This document shows, in pieces, positions 34,101 to 45,289 of a DNA stretch of 64,000 nt (position 1 is its first letter; the number at the start of each line of letters is the position of its first letter). A model generated the notes under the pieces. The model was given only the letters and a program-made list of their open reading frames with translations, did no database searches and was not told where the DNA came from. The stretch lies in the NCBI GenBank assembly GCA_012934845.2, contig WNNJ02001360.1:1-64000 (forward strand), written 5' to 3'. Source of the DNA: Pomphorhynchus laevis (lineage: Eukaryota > Acanthocephala > Palaeacanthocephala > Echinorhynchida > Pomphorhynchidae). The translations under genes and the position numbers were made by a program.

Positions 34101-37100
34101 TTTTGGAAATCTGCTGAATACAGCGAATTCTTCTTTACCTCACGAAGAAGCGTGTCCCAATAACCATGTCGTTCGACCATATTCTTGAGATGATGTATCG
34201 TCGCAAATGAAGAAGATGAGAATGGGTAAAAGCGTGGGTTCGGATAATATTCCGATTGAGTGTGGAAAGCTTTAGGATTGTTTGGGATCCAACTAGTAAC
34301 AAAGCTCTTTTTCAAAAAATTGACGAAATAGGAAGAATTCCGACAGCATGATAAAAAAGTACACTAGTGCCTATCTACAAGCAAAAAAAGACGTCCAACA
34401 ATGTAGCAACTATCGGGGATAAAGCTAATGAATCACACAATGAAACGGTGGGAGAGAGTTGTGGACAACAGAATACGAGAAGAAATCACGATCAGCGAAG
34501 AATAGCGTGGATTTATGCCAGGTAGAAGCACTACCGATGGGATTTTTGTATTGAGGCAGCTTTACGAGAAATTCAGAGAAAAACAACGGTCACTGCATAG
34601 AGTGTTTGTAGATTTGGAGAAAGCCTATGATACAAGGCCATGTGACCTTGTTTGGATATGCCTAAGAAAGAAAAACTGCTTGAACAATACGTTCGTGCAA
34701 TCAAATTTATGTATGAAAAGTGTTATACTTGCGTTCGATACCCAGTTGGCGAGACGGACTACTTCCAAGTAGCGACAGGAATCCATCAAGGTTCGACTCT
34801 CAGTCCTTTTTTATTTGTGACAGTGATGGATGTTTTGGGAACTGCACAGATTAATTCAAGAATGCCATGGAGACTGCTGTTCGCAGATGACCTGATCCTT
34901 ACGGCTGAGAACTTAGATACACTGGAAAAAAAGCTAGAAAGTTGGTGTCAGTACTGGTGAGCAACGGATTGAAAATAAACAGGACCAAAATTTTGTATAT
35001 GGGTCCACCGTAATCGTTTTTGAATCACTAGAGTAACATCAACCTGAATCACTCACTTTCAGAAAGAAATAAATAATACTGACATGTAAAATTGACATTA
35101 AAATAATAGTTAATTTGCGTGTTACCTTTATCATGCAATTGTAATTGCTAATAAATTGTTTAAAGAATAATTTTAAACAACAATCATTAATTGTTTATAA
35201 ACAACAACCAGTTAGCATAGAAAAGTATAATCAGCATATTAAATACATAATAATTTTAAAAATATCAATTTATTTTTCTTTGGTTATAATGCTTGTAAAT
35301 CTATAGATACGAAGAAAGAGATTTAATAATGTTTTTTCCTAAGATTTACAGTATTTCAATAGCTTCTGATATCATCTTCGGAAAGCAAAAGTTATCTATT
35401 TGAAAATTGTTTATTTGAAATAACGAGTTGTTTTGATTTACTGATGATTGTAGAAGCAAAGGAATTATAGTAAATCTCTGGAATAAAACTATTTCACCCC
35501 TTTTCTCCGTTCCTGCAAATTTACAAGACATAACAGTTATTACATTTGTAGATCTTAAAATGTAGAGGTAACATGTACATTCTTCTTAGCGTTTATCCCG
35601 CTTGGCGGGATCCACTTGCCACGTTCCTTGGTGCCAAAATGCCCTATCCTCTGCGTCTTCTGGAGTGAGTCCGATCATTTTCATATCATTCAGTAGGGTA
35701 TCCACTAATTTTCTATGTGGTCTTCCTCTGAGTATCTTTCCGTCGAGCTCGATTTGAAATTGTGCTTGCGCCAGTGTGTTCACGTCTGCCCTCAGTAGAT
35801 GTTCATTCGATCTCAGCCTTGATTCTCTCAGTTTGTCTGCTATAGGTGCTACGCCAAATCGCTTGCGGATGTTTTCGTTACGAATATGGTTTTGGCGAGT
35901 TTTTCTCGCGATCCATATTAGCATTTTTGTTTAACATGTACATTATAACAGGTAACATGTACATTATAAACCTTATATTATAAACAGTATATTGTTAAAC
36001 TGTTTATTAAAGAGACAATTTCTAATATCTAAAATTATCGAGTACGATGCATTAAGTATTTAGATTGGACAAATAATGCTCTTTCGTTTAGAAAAAGTCA
36101 TTGCTTACCTAGAATTAATGCGCATGAGTGAACATCAGGCATTGACGATACGAAACCAATTATTGCAGCAGAGCACAGTACAATTGCTAAGCATTGCAAC
36201 TTTGTTTGAAACATGGCGTTATAAGCGGATTTTGCAATTTGAATATTATCGATCGGGCACTGCAGTTGGCTTACGTACTCAAATTTTGACAGCAACATAG
36301 CAAAGTATATTACACCAAGAACTAAAATAGACGTTACAGTATTTAGAAAATATTGAAACTGGTTATAAAGTTAAATTGCAAGAAAATTGCGCTTTTGAAA
36401 TAATTTAGAAATTGTTCAAAAAGTAGAAATGCGAATTTAATGTAAATTTTATAAAAGGCAATCATCAATATGGTATCGAAAGTAACACGTCAATTTGAAT
36501 GTCTATCTACATAAAGTGAAGTTTAACGTACACGACTGTAATGTAATACGATTTTAAACTGCTTATTTGGATTTTATGCAGCTACAATGTAGGCGGTAAA
36601 GCAATATCTTTGCAGACATCCATAGATTGTGTTTACCATAATTACCAAATATGGACTCGGTCCAAATATGCACTCAGTCCATATTAGGACCGAGTCAAAA
36701 TTAAAAATATTTAGTATTTTCTTTAGCATAAGTTCAATTTCATGCTTCTATGCATACATATAAGTTTCTTAGACATTTAGGTTGGCATAAACATTGGGAA
36801 CTGCTGCTTTAGATGCCACTAATTTTATAATTCCTAATTTCTATCCATGTTGAATTATTAAGTTGTTTAAATAGAAATATTCATAGATTTATTTGCTTTA
36901 AATAACGACTCCGAATCTTCGTCGAGTAAGTTGGCACTCACCGTTTAGTAAGTTTGAGAATATGGAATTTGGTGTTCACGGATGGTCGAAAATTTGTACT
37001 TTCAAAATTCACAAAAATTGTCAAAATATGACTGAAATAAGGAAATACCAAGACCTTGACTTTCATCAAGATTTGTTCAAGACTTGAGCAAGACTAATTC

Positions 37101-38630
37101 AAGTTTTGAGCAAGACTAGGACAAGTGTTGTTAAACAAAATTTGTTCAAGAATGGAACAAGTCTTGACCTTAATCAAAACTGACGTTGAGTCTTTAGAGT
37201 CTACTTAGAATATTCTTTTATATTTGATGATGCAAGTAATAAACGAACTAATTAATTTAGTCAATATATTAAGCTAAATTTATCTAATTTGTTACCTATT
37301 TCTTGATTAATTATTTATTAACCGACTTATGAAATAAATCGGTTAAAGCTATTTATAAAGCCATACTTTTAAAACACGTTAACGAACAATGTGATTTCGC
37401 TCTATAGCCAATAATACTTAATTGTTGAGGTTAATTCTATACACGACAGTATAAACTAATGTCATTTTACAACCAGACTGTCGACGCAAAACACTTTGAC
37501 ATATAAATAGTACCTGCTATTAGTAAGCCACACACAATACTGGGCATTGATGGTCGGTAATGAAACAATGTCAATACCCCGAGAATTGTGAACGGCAAAG
37601 TAAAGCTTGAACATACGGCAATTGTACAAGTACGATACCGATTTTGTCTTCTTTTTGATAGGCTTGCAATAAAAATTACCGTAAATATGATATAACATAT
37701 AATAGAAGCAATCATATATGGCAGTCCTTGTTTACCCTGTTCTACAGGTACCTCTGATAGCATAGTTGATGATGCAAAAATAATGTTAATATGTTGCAAC
37801 GGTATTTCGTTAAGTATCCTAGTTACTTGCTTTTCCCACATTCTACTTAGATTGGTAACATACAAAATGTTGAACGTCTTACTGCTTTGCCTGGACGAAT
37901 ACCCACCTCGAATATTGTAGCGGAAACGAAGGGCATTCACATCAAAAATCATACCGTATTTAGATTTTGTTATGTGTTTGCCGAACATGTAACGTCCGTA
38001 GTTTGGCAAACCTTTGCGTGGATAGCTATAATAACCAGAGCGAGAAAATGAAAGATCTTCGTACTCTACATCTAACAGGAATTCGTCTTCGAGAATGAAT
38101 GATCCGTCAACGCTACACACCCCGGGTGTTTGCTGTAAACATATGTCGGAAAACTTGTATTTACTTAACAATGACAGTTTACCTGCTCCCTTACGAGGAT
38201 TATTGTTTACAATTGTCAGATTTCTGATAATACGATCGATTTTGTGCACTTCTTTTATTGAATTCACATTAAGCAGTTGTGCCACCTTCTCTCCTTCCCG
38301 AATTTGTTGTTCATGCTTCGGTAGTACGATAATTTCCAACCACATTCCCAGTTTTGAACTACGATGTAGTGAAAATTGATTTTCATTATCACCGAAAAGA
38401 TCATCGATTAAGGCAGCCGTTTGATGTGTATCACTACGAGTAGCCATCATATTATCTGTTGGAGCCGGACTTAAACGTGATAATTGTAACCAAAATATAG
38501 CATTAATAAAGAAGTAAGTACTTAAACTTACAATTGGATGCATAATCACAAATTCCAGCGGTATAACGGATTTAAGCAAATAATTAACAACCGCATTTTT
38601 TGTATTTTTATCAATAGGTAAAACGTCCAT
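29180..38630 (-). CDS. Patched/PTR-like 12-TM sterol-sensing-domain protein (3 exons)
   Basis: Exons 38630-37514, 36321-36109 and 31164-29180 join in phase 1 at both junctions with good GT..AG sites, giving about 1104 residues. Order: TM1, first ectodomain with Cys-rich DICLQQTPGVCSVDGSF, TM2-4 (exon 1); end of TM4 and TM5 (exon 2); TM6, loop, TM7, second ectodomain, TM8-12 (exon 3). This is the resistance-nodulation-division-like layout of Patched, Dispatched, NPC1 and nematode PTR proteins, membrane proteins linked to sterol or lipid transport and to Hedgehog-related signalling. The usual acidic residue of the GxD motif in TM4 is absent (LGVIYF), so proton-coupled transport may be lost. Start Met at 38630 is the first after an in-frame stop; an upstream non-coding exon is possible. 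Confidence 0.78.
31165..31713 (-). other. PTR-like intron, nothing recognised
   Basis: AT-rich, with a local repeat of AAAATAAACA and CAGCA near 31545-31600. Confidence 0.4.
31714..32041 (-). CDS. Possible orphan exon or alternative 3' exon, Ser/Pro-rich
   Basis: About 111 codons are open on the minus strand between an acceptor-like TATCCAG (phase 1, before 32041) and a consensus donor GTGAGT after 31714 (phase 2), or a TGA two bases on. The peptide is Ser/Thr/Pro-rich (RRFSTSPSANIVQLYRTPE). It lies in the large PTR-like intron. The phase-2 donor does not fit the phase-1 acceptor at 31164, so it is not a middle exon. As a terminal exon it would give a protein truncated after TM5. It matches no LINE that I know. 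It could be chance. Confidence 0.25.
32100..33245 (-). mobile_element. RTE-type LINE, endonuclease and linker portion
   Basis: The minus strand begins near 33160 with LHAGTWNIISLTGKEPELFK-like sequence, the start of an exonuclease-endonuclease-phosphatase (APE) domain, and runs through LRLLVKEGERINVVFAYAPN and ILCIANTMFEHKEIHRCTWY (32640). This last matches the NTxFxHxxIHxxTW motif of RTE endonucleases. It continues into the linker RRVRACWKRLTDVYVQERF and EWEIFRSWIVKA (32202-32462). It stops where a plus-strand RT portion should begin. Several frame changes make it inactive. It lies in the PTR-like intron, co-oriented with that gene. Confidence 0.8.
33310..33595 (-). repeat. Two tandem copies of a 135-bp unit, probable LINE 5' repeats
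   Basis: TTTGTTCGGCTATCTCCCGT at 33318 and TTTGTTCGGCTATATCCCGT at 33457 start two copies that both include AATATCGCTACTGTA-like and TCTCTTTCGCCTTTTCGTTT-like boxes. They sit at the 5' side of the inverted RTE portion and may be its 5' untranslated repeats. The plus-strand 98-codon frame here is a by-product. Confidence 0.6.
33640..35020 (+). mobile_element. RTE-type LINE, linker and reverse transcriptase portion
   Basis: The plus strand has NKEAYKQAKKYATRKCAMAK (about 33880), then RT pieces: MPGRSTTDGIFVLRQL, VFVDLEKAYDT (34515-34640), and VATGIHQGSTLSPFLF with LLFADDLILTAENL (34770-34920). The FADD box and the HQGSxLSPxLF motif are those of RTE RT. At least three frame shifts break it, and it ends within the thumb region. 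It begins at about the position where the minus-strand endonuclease portion stops, as expected for a 5'-inverted LINE insertion. Confidence 0.82.
35020..35280 (+). other. Intron filler, nothing recognised
   Basis: AT-rich; TTTGTTTATAAACAACAA-type short palindromes near 35158-35210. Confidence 0.35.
35283..35535. repeat. Foldback related to those at 5.7 and 41.3 kb
   Basis: The left end GTAAATCTATAGATACGAAG and the right end TTCCTGCAAATTTAC are imperfect inverses. The minus strand at 35385-35347 reads CCGAAGATGATATC, AGAAGC, then GAAATACTG, a weak version of the CTGAAGAW-stem-GAAA box. Confidence 0.5.
35586..35924 (-). mobile_element. RTE-type LINE C-terminal tail
   Basis: A single frame reads IARKTRQNHIRNENIRKRFG, then APIADKLRESRLRSNEHLLR, LRGRPHRKLVDTLLNDMKMI and ends AKRDKR. 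The pattern RLRW-GHVLR...RGRPxxRWxDTL...DPAKRDKR is the C-terminal segment of nematode-type RTE LINEs; here the usual W-Y-G-H is changed (SNEH). It is on the opposite strand to the RT portion at 33.6-35.0 kb, so it is a second copy or another rearranged part. Confidence 0.75.
36109..36321 (-). CDS. PTR-like exon 2: TM4 end and TM5 of the sterol-sensing domain
   Basis: The acceptor is tctattttag and the donor is CTAG/GTAAGC, both phase 1; 213 nt exactly bridges exons 1 and 3. It encodes LGVIYFAMLLSKFEY, then LAIVLCSAAIIGFVSSMPDV, the SSD TM5 followed by the small-residue and Pro turn seen in PTR proteins. Without this exon the SSD would lack a helix. Confidence 0.8.
36322..37513 (-). other. 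PTR-like intron 1, with a degenerate CAAGACTTG repeat
   Basis: 1.2-kb intron. At 37045-37170 variants of TTCAAGACTTGAGCAAGACT recur five or six times, a minisatellite-like patch. Nothing else was recognised. Confidence 0.5.
37514..38630 (-). CDS. PTR-like exon 1: TM1, ectodomain 1, TM2-TM4
   Basis: The 372 codons start MDVLPIDKNTKNAVVNYL, with TM1 at about residues 28-50. The ectodomain includes LEIIVLPKHEQQIREGE and NVNSIKEVHKIDRIIR, resembling the PTR pattern of W..lii..kd then e.l.ei. TM2 (PYMIASIICYIIFTVIFIAS), TM3 and the beginning of TM4 end the exon. The donor is GCAG/GTACT at 37514, phase 1; the reading beyond it to 37467 is intron. Confidence 0.78.
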
Positions 38631-38639
38631 TGCTAACTG

Positions 38640-39500
38640 TACTTAGAAAAACTAGAGATTTTTGAATATTAAAAGGTAGTTTATTGTGTGGTCTTCTGCA
38701 TAGAATTCTGATCGCAATTGTTCGGTAATATTATCCTGTCATTTTCTAAAAGCTGCATTATCATCAACTTATTTTGTGCATTCCATTACGTTAAATCATA
38801 TACTCAAGTAGAACTGAAAATTAAAGAAAGGCTACATGTAGATAAAAACAAAATATAATGCATTTTAAATAAAATTAACAGAACTAATTTCGATTTTATT
38901 TTGTTTAATGACAAATTGAACGTTAAAAATATCAACAAATATATGATTAAGTTAACCATATTTAGAACTTTTCTTTTTTAAATAATCTTCAAAAACATGT
39001 GATATTTTATTCTAACAGAACATCAATCATTTAAATATACGAATAACATCAATGAGAAAGTTGATCCGAATTACTTTAGTTATCTGTTAATGTTTATATT
39101 GTTCAATACTTAATACACAACTAAATGAATAAAGGTCAATAATCGAAAGTATAATCAGCTTAAATTGTTTAACATATGGTCAAAAATTTTAAACATTTAA
39201 ATCATTATTAAGTGGCTATTGTCAATATTTTTTATAAACACCACACATTATATACATAGTTCATATATTGATGTGCATATATACACAGTTCATATATTGT
39301 TTGTTGTAATAAACATTCCACCATATATACATAGTTCAAGCAAACAATTTTTTGTCTAGTATATAACTTATGAAGCGGTTAGTTGCTTTTGTATTCGAGA
39401 ATAAAAATCGTATTGTTGGGCTACAAGGTAGTTTAAAAAAAGAAGAATTTATTTCGGATTTAATTTAAAATAGAAAACACTGCTTTAGTTATTAATATCA
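38640..39500. other. Upstream of the PTR-like gene; no clear promoter
   Basis: An AT-rich flank upstream of the minus-strand start. ATACATAGTTCA/TACACAGTTCA repeats three times at about 39250-39335. No promoter motif can be supported. Confidence 0.35.
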
Positions 39501-39504
39501 TATT

Positions 39505-39620
39505 TACAGTTTATTTATATACACTATAACTGAACTTTTGTTCAGTTATAGTGTATATTATATATTTTGTTCAGTTATAGTGTAACTGAACTTTTGTTCA
39601 ATTATTAACTGAACTTTTTA
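39505..39620. repeat. Perfect hairpins of TATACACTATAACTGAAC
   Basis: TATACACTATAACTGAAC (39519) is followed after TTTT by its exact complement. A second GTTCAGTTATAGTGTA / ACTGAAC set follows at 39574-39620. It is a short, recent-looking palindrome cluster. Confidence 0.7.
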
Positions 39621-39649
39621 AATTTACAAAATACATTTTTGCATTAGCA

Positions 39650-40257
39650 TTCTTGCGTATCACATAATATTAAATATAATGCATTAAATAATAAAATTTA
39701 AAGAATTGCAATAAAATGTAATGATGCTGGTTTTCAAAATCATTTAAATAATTTAATAAATACATATTTTAAACTAGGTTACTATAAAAATAACATCAAG
39801 CAGAAAATAGTAAAATATATAAATCAACACAATAATATAAAGAATAAATTTAAACTCTTAAGTGGCAAATTTTTATGGATGGATAATAAATAATTTACTT
39901 TGTATAAGAATAAGATACTAGATAGTTTTATCAGAGAAATACATCATTAGCATGTATTTGGCCCCGCTGCTATGTTGGGTAGAGGAGTTAGGGGCCGAAA
40001 CCTGATAGCATAGCAGTTCCTCCTGATAACCCTTAAAACCTCTAACCCTTATTATGATACAAGGTTAATTATTTTTAATCAATTCATAAACATGACCTTT
40101 ATTTAAAATTTCAATTTTTTATTTTAACTTGATATAAATTATAAAAAATCTTATATAACAATTATTTTATTATTTAATTATTAAATTTTGATTTAGCATT
40201 ATTATGTTTTGTTTATTTTATAATTATATTAAATGCTTAGACTCAGTTAGCTGATTT
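39650..40257 (+). mobile_element. PLE-A copy, strongly 5'-truncated, with full 3' UTR
   Basis: It starts in the ILRIATICND region, keeps the last 70 or so codons (YYKNNIKQKIVKYINQ to GKFLWMDNK at about 39890) and a nearly perfect 3' UTR ending ACTCAGTTAGCTGA at 40257. Both pseudoknot helices (GGCCCC/GGGGCC, CTGCTATG/CATAGCAG) are intact. Confidence 0.85.
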
Positions 40258-40259
40258 GA

Positions 40260-41270
40260 TTTTTGCGCTGATATTAAAACGAATATATTAATCTTATTTT
40301 ATTGTGTCGTATATCCATCGATATTTATAGCATATGTTCATCGATATCTATGACATGGGTGAACGCCTTAATTAAAAAGATTACACCATCAAATGCATCA
40401 CTAGACAATATTAATCTATTTGACATGCATTTAGATCAGAGATAAAAATTCTAATTCTTTCACGATTACATTAACGTGATCAAAATATTTAATATATCCT
40501 TATAATTTACATTTGATATCTGTATAGGCAACATCTGTATATATCGATACTGCTACTTATATTATTTGACTATGAAAGAAAAAAGAAAGCGAGAGGCAGT
40601 AGTATTAATTTATTATATCATCGTTATAACATATGCTGCTTAAATATCTATTTATACAATGAATAGGGGATATAATTTTTTATTTTTTTTTTATTTTGGA
40701 TTCTAGGTATTTAATGTTAGGTTTAAAATCAATTTATATTATCATAAATCTTTTACCAAAAAATGCTTTAAATGCAAGTATAACTGATTATCTTTTGAAA
40801 AATTTGCATTATTACATTTTATGACGGCATTGAACTAGCGAAGAAGCAAAATATAACACAAGTAATTATCTTTAAAAATATTTAGCTACTATATATTTTT
40901 CTGGCATCCAATGTTTTTGTTAAAGTTATATTTTTATTCAAATATCAATACTTTGCAGTAAATTTGATTACTTCTAATTCAATTGGCGTCCAGTTCAATG
41001 ATACGATGGACGCATTGAATAACATTTTGGCATTGCGGTGGATGTAATTAGATAGCATTTATACCAAAAATATTTGATTTTGTATATACAATTATGATGT
41101 AAATGTTATTTGGTTTAGATAATAAAATAATTTACACTTGATATTATCAATTTACGATAAGCTAATTGATATTGTCATTATTTTATTTTGTTACTATCAC
41201 ATTTTAAGATCATTTTCATATATCTATTCAATTTAATAAATTATTAAAATATTAATTTCTTTCTACTACA
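40260..41270 (+). other. AT-rich region, nothing recognised
   Basis: Contains a TATCGATATTTATAGCATATG/ATCGATATCTATGACAT duplication near 40318-40358; no gene or element. Confidence 0.35.
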
Positions 41271-41272
41271 CA

Positions 41273-41512
41273 GTTCTGTAAATTTAAAGGAACGAATGAA
41301 TTAGTGAAAATATTTTTTGAAGAATTCACAATATTTAGAGTCCTGCAAGATCCAAAAAACATTTTCAGCAAATACAAATTGTATATTTAAAAAAGTTTTA
41401 TTCAAATAAACATTTGTATTGCAGGATCTATCGAACTATTGTGAATTTTTGAATATAATTGTTTTCACTTCTTTCATCGTTCCCATAAATTTACAAAATA
41501 AATCATTTTAGT
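41273..41512. repeat. Imperfect inverted repeat (about 90-bp arms)
   Basis: CTGTAAATTTAAAGGAACG (41276) against its diverged complement ending at 41505; both arms contain GTCCTGCA-GATC-type and TTCACAAT-type boxes. It is related to the foldbacks at 5.7 and 35.3 kb. Confidence 0.55.
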
Positions 41513-41984
41513 TATTATAAATTATTGCTGATATTTTATTTATATGCAGTTATCGATAACAGCAAATATTTTCGAGTTGACTTTCTAAATTGCATTAGTG
41601 TTCCTACTCGATAATAAATAAGTGGGCTTTCGCGGCATATTGTCGTGTCGACGTATTTTGCACTGTTTGAAATATGAATGTTCACCAATCCTTGTCTCGT
41701 TTGGCAAAGCGGCTCTGGTGAAGTAAACAACAAAGTATGGAAGGCAACAGAAAGTGTTTTCTATATTGTTTGAATGTGTTATAAATATGATTGCTTTAAA
41801 CTGTAAGCCTTACTTGCTGCCGTAGTTTGTTTATTATAATACGGTATTCATTAGTAGTTTACAAAATTATTACTATCAAATGATTAAAAAAGTGGCTCAA
41901 TAGATAGATAGCTTTTGTATGTATTCATATGAATGAAAAAAGAATAACATTCTGCAACTCAAATACGAGCATAATAATTTAAGA

Positions 41985-42240
41985 TAAAGCTGATAACATA
42001 GCAGTTCTTCCTGATGACCTCTAATCCGTATTCTGATACAGCGTCTGTTACTTATTAGTCAATTCATAAAAATTGATTTTTATTTTTAATTTCAGTTTAT
42101 AATTCATCGTGATATAAATTATATAAAATCTTAAAACAATTATTTATTATTAATTAATTTTTTATTTTTTAACTTTTATTTTGCATTATTTTTAATTTGC
42201 AATATAAAATACGTAGACTCAGTTAGCTTATTTAATTATT
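41985..42240 (+). repeat. Solo PLE-A 3' end
   Basis: GATAACATAGCAGTTCTTCC at 41990 through GTAGACTCAGTTAGCTTA at 42230. It lacks coding sequence and the first strand of both pseudoknot helices. Confidence 0.75.
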
Positions 42241-42534
42241 TATTTAGATTTCCAGAGCAGTTCATTTAATCTGTGAAATGTAAAGATTTTTTTGTACTGC
42301 TCTGTTCTTCAACCCTAAATATGTGCCTACAAACTAGTGTACGAGTATTAAGTACTTCTTTATATATAAACGAGCTATTTGTGATTGTGGGCCCTGTTTT
42401 TATTAAATAAACTATAACAAAATAATCAATGCTTTTATAAGAATATAAGTATATATATTTTTTAATAAAACAATCTAAAACGATCAGTAATCCTTTCAAG
42501 CAAACTTTGAATCTATAAAATAACGGTAGGGAAT

Positions 42535-43446
42535 GGTTGGATTGTACAGAACTGTTTAAGAAATCAATCTAAATTATATAAAGATATGAAAGATATGTTT
42601 CGATATATTGATGAGATATGTGTATTTAAATCTGATAATTGCTATCCAATAAGCGAACAAATTTATCCAGATAGCTATATTCTTAATAAAACAAATATTA
42701 ATGATACAGAAGATATATATCTAGATATGAACATTAAATTCACATCAACTAAAACTACTATTAATTTATATCGTAAAGATGACATATTTAAATTTACAAG
42801 AAACATATTTTTGCATGAGCATTCATGCATACCATATAATATAAAATATAATACATTAAATAATGAAATTTTAAGAATTGCAATAATTTGTAGCGATATT
42901 CGTTTTCTTCAAAATCATTTAAATAATTTAATAGATACATATTTTAAACTAGGTATATAAAAATAAAATAAAACAGAACATAATTAAGTATATAAATCAA
43001 CAAAATATTATTAAAAATTGATTTAAACTCTTAAACGGCGATTTTTTATGGATAATAAATAATATACTTTGTATTAGAATAAGATACTATAATTAAAATG
43101 AGATACTAGTATAAAATTTGTTCGAATATTTTTAACAATATAAAACTAAATTGAATTATTCAGAAATAATTGTATTATACTAATACGTCGTCTGTTATTT
43201 ATCAATAAATTTATAAAAAAATTATAAAATAAATTTAATAAATTTATTAAATTTATGTAAATTTATAAAAATTGATTTTTTAAATATTAATTTTAAATAT
43301 AACTTTATTTAAATAAAATAAAATCTTATGTGACAATTATTTATAATTATTTATAATTATTTTATTATTTATTATTCAATTATTTCATTTATATTTTACT
43401 ATTAGTTTTAATTTGTAAATAATATAAAATACGTAGATTCAGTTTG
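42535..43446 (+). mobile_element. PLE-A truncated copy, first of three head-to-tail units
   Basis: It opens just upstream of the catalytic box (FRYIDEICVF, with YIDE instead of YIDD), reads to the C-terminus with one frame break near 42955, and has a 3' UTR that lacks the pseudoknot block and ends CGTAGATTCAGTTTGG at 43446. Confidence 0.8.
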
Positions 43447-43479
43447 GTTTCTATTATATTAAAATATTGAATATAAGTT

Positions 43480-44373
43480 CAATATTGAATATAAATCTAA
43501 ACAATATAGATATATGAAATATATGTTTTGATACATTGATGATATATGTGTATTTAATTCTAATAATTTTTATTCAATTAGTGAGCACATTTATCCAGAA
43601 AGCCTTATTCTTAACAAAACCAATATTAATGATAAAGAAGGTGTATATCTAGATATGAACATCAAATTAACATCAATTAAAACTACTATTAATTTATATC
43701 GTAAAGATGACATATTTAAATTTACAAGAAACATATTTTTGCATGAGCATTCATGCATACCATATAATATAAAATATAATACATTAAATAATGAAATTTT
43801 AAGAATTGCAACAATATGTAATGATATTGGCTTTCTTCAAAATCATTTAAATAATTTAATAGATACATATTTTAAACTTTGTTACTATAAAAATAACATC
43901 AAGCAGAAAATAGTAAAATATATAAATCAACACAATAATATAAAGAATAAATTTAAACTCTTAAGTGGCAAATTTTTATGGATGGATAATAAATAATATA
44001 CTTTGCATTAGAATAAGATACTAGATAGTTATTTCAGAGGAAATACATCATTAGCATGTATTTGGCCCCGCTGCTATGTTGGGTAGAGGAGTTAGGGGCC
44101 GAAACCTGATAGCATAGCAGTTCCTCCTGATGACCTCTAATTCTTATTCTGATACAACGTCTGTTATTTATTAGTTAATTCATAAAAATGACGTTTATTT
44201 TAAATTTTATTCTTTATTTTTTATTTTTTATTTTAACTTGATTTAAATTATAGAAAATATAAAAACAATTATTAATTTTATTATTTAATTATTAAATTTT
44301 GATTTAGCATTATTATGTTTTGTTTATTTTATAATTATATAACAATACGTAGACTCAGTTAGCTGATTTAATT
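43480..44373 (+). mobile_element. PLE-A truncated copy, second head-to-tail unit
   Basis: It begins at SKQYRYMKYM, almost the same truncation point as the preceding unit, and keeps YIDDICVFNSNNFYS and a C-terminal frame of 113 codons to GKFLWMDNK (43996). Its 3' UTR, with intact pseudoknot, ends ACTCAGTTAGCTGATTTAAT at 44373, directly against the next unit. Confidence 0.85.
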
Positions 44374-45010
44374 CTTAGATATTGATGATATATAATTATT
44401 CAACTCAAATACTTTTTATTTATTAAGTGAACAAATCTATTAAGATTTCACATATTCTTACTAAAAATATTGATGATAAAAAATGTATATTTAGATATGA
44501 ACATTAAATTAACATTAATTAAAACTACTACTAATTTATATCGTAAAGATGATATATTTAAATTTACAAGAAACATATTTTTGTATGAGCACTCATGGAT
44601 ACCAAATAATATAAAATATAATACATTATATAATGAAATTTTAAGAATTGCAACAATATGTAATGATATTGGCTTTCTTCAAAATCATTTAAATAATTTA
44701 ATAGATGCATATTTTAAACTTGGTTACAATAAAAACATCATCAAACAGAAAATAGTAAAATATATAAATAGACAGAATAGTATTAAAAATAAATTTAAAC
44801 TTGTAAGCGAAAATTTTTTATGGATTGTAAATAATATACTCTGATGAAATAATAAATTACGCTAGATAATTAAATTTCAATAAATGAAATACATCGTTGG
44901 AATGAATTTGACCCTGCTGATATGTTGGATTTAATATTAGGGACAGTGCCGAAATATATTAACACAGCAGTTTTTTAACGACATTCGATCTTTATTCGAT
45001 CTTTATACAC
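44374..45010 (+). mobile_element. PLE-A truncated copy, third head-to-tail unit
   Basis: It starts within a base or two of the previous unit's end at the RYIDD-equivalent region (CTTAGATATTGATGAT), keeps a 124-codon frame ending near 44844, and has a diverged UTR with CCCTGCTGATATGTTGG and AACACAGCAG. It is older or from another lineage than the second unit. Confidence 0.75.
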
Positions 45011-45289
45011 TGGAGTAAAAAATTATTTTTGAGATTGAGATATTTCAATTTTTTTAAGTACAAATATGTAAAATCGGTTAAGTAATTTGATTGTTAAAAA
45101 GACGAAAGTCGATTTTTTACACAATTCAAAATATCAATTTATATACAATTAGGAGTAAAATTTCAATTATATATAAGGATTAAATTACAACAGAGATAAT
45201 GAATTTGTTAGTAGAATATATAGAGATAGGATCAACTCGTCTTAACATATAAATAGAAACTTAACTTTATCGATGGCTTTTTTAAGAAA

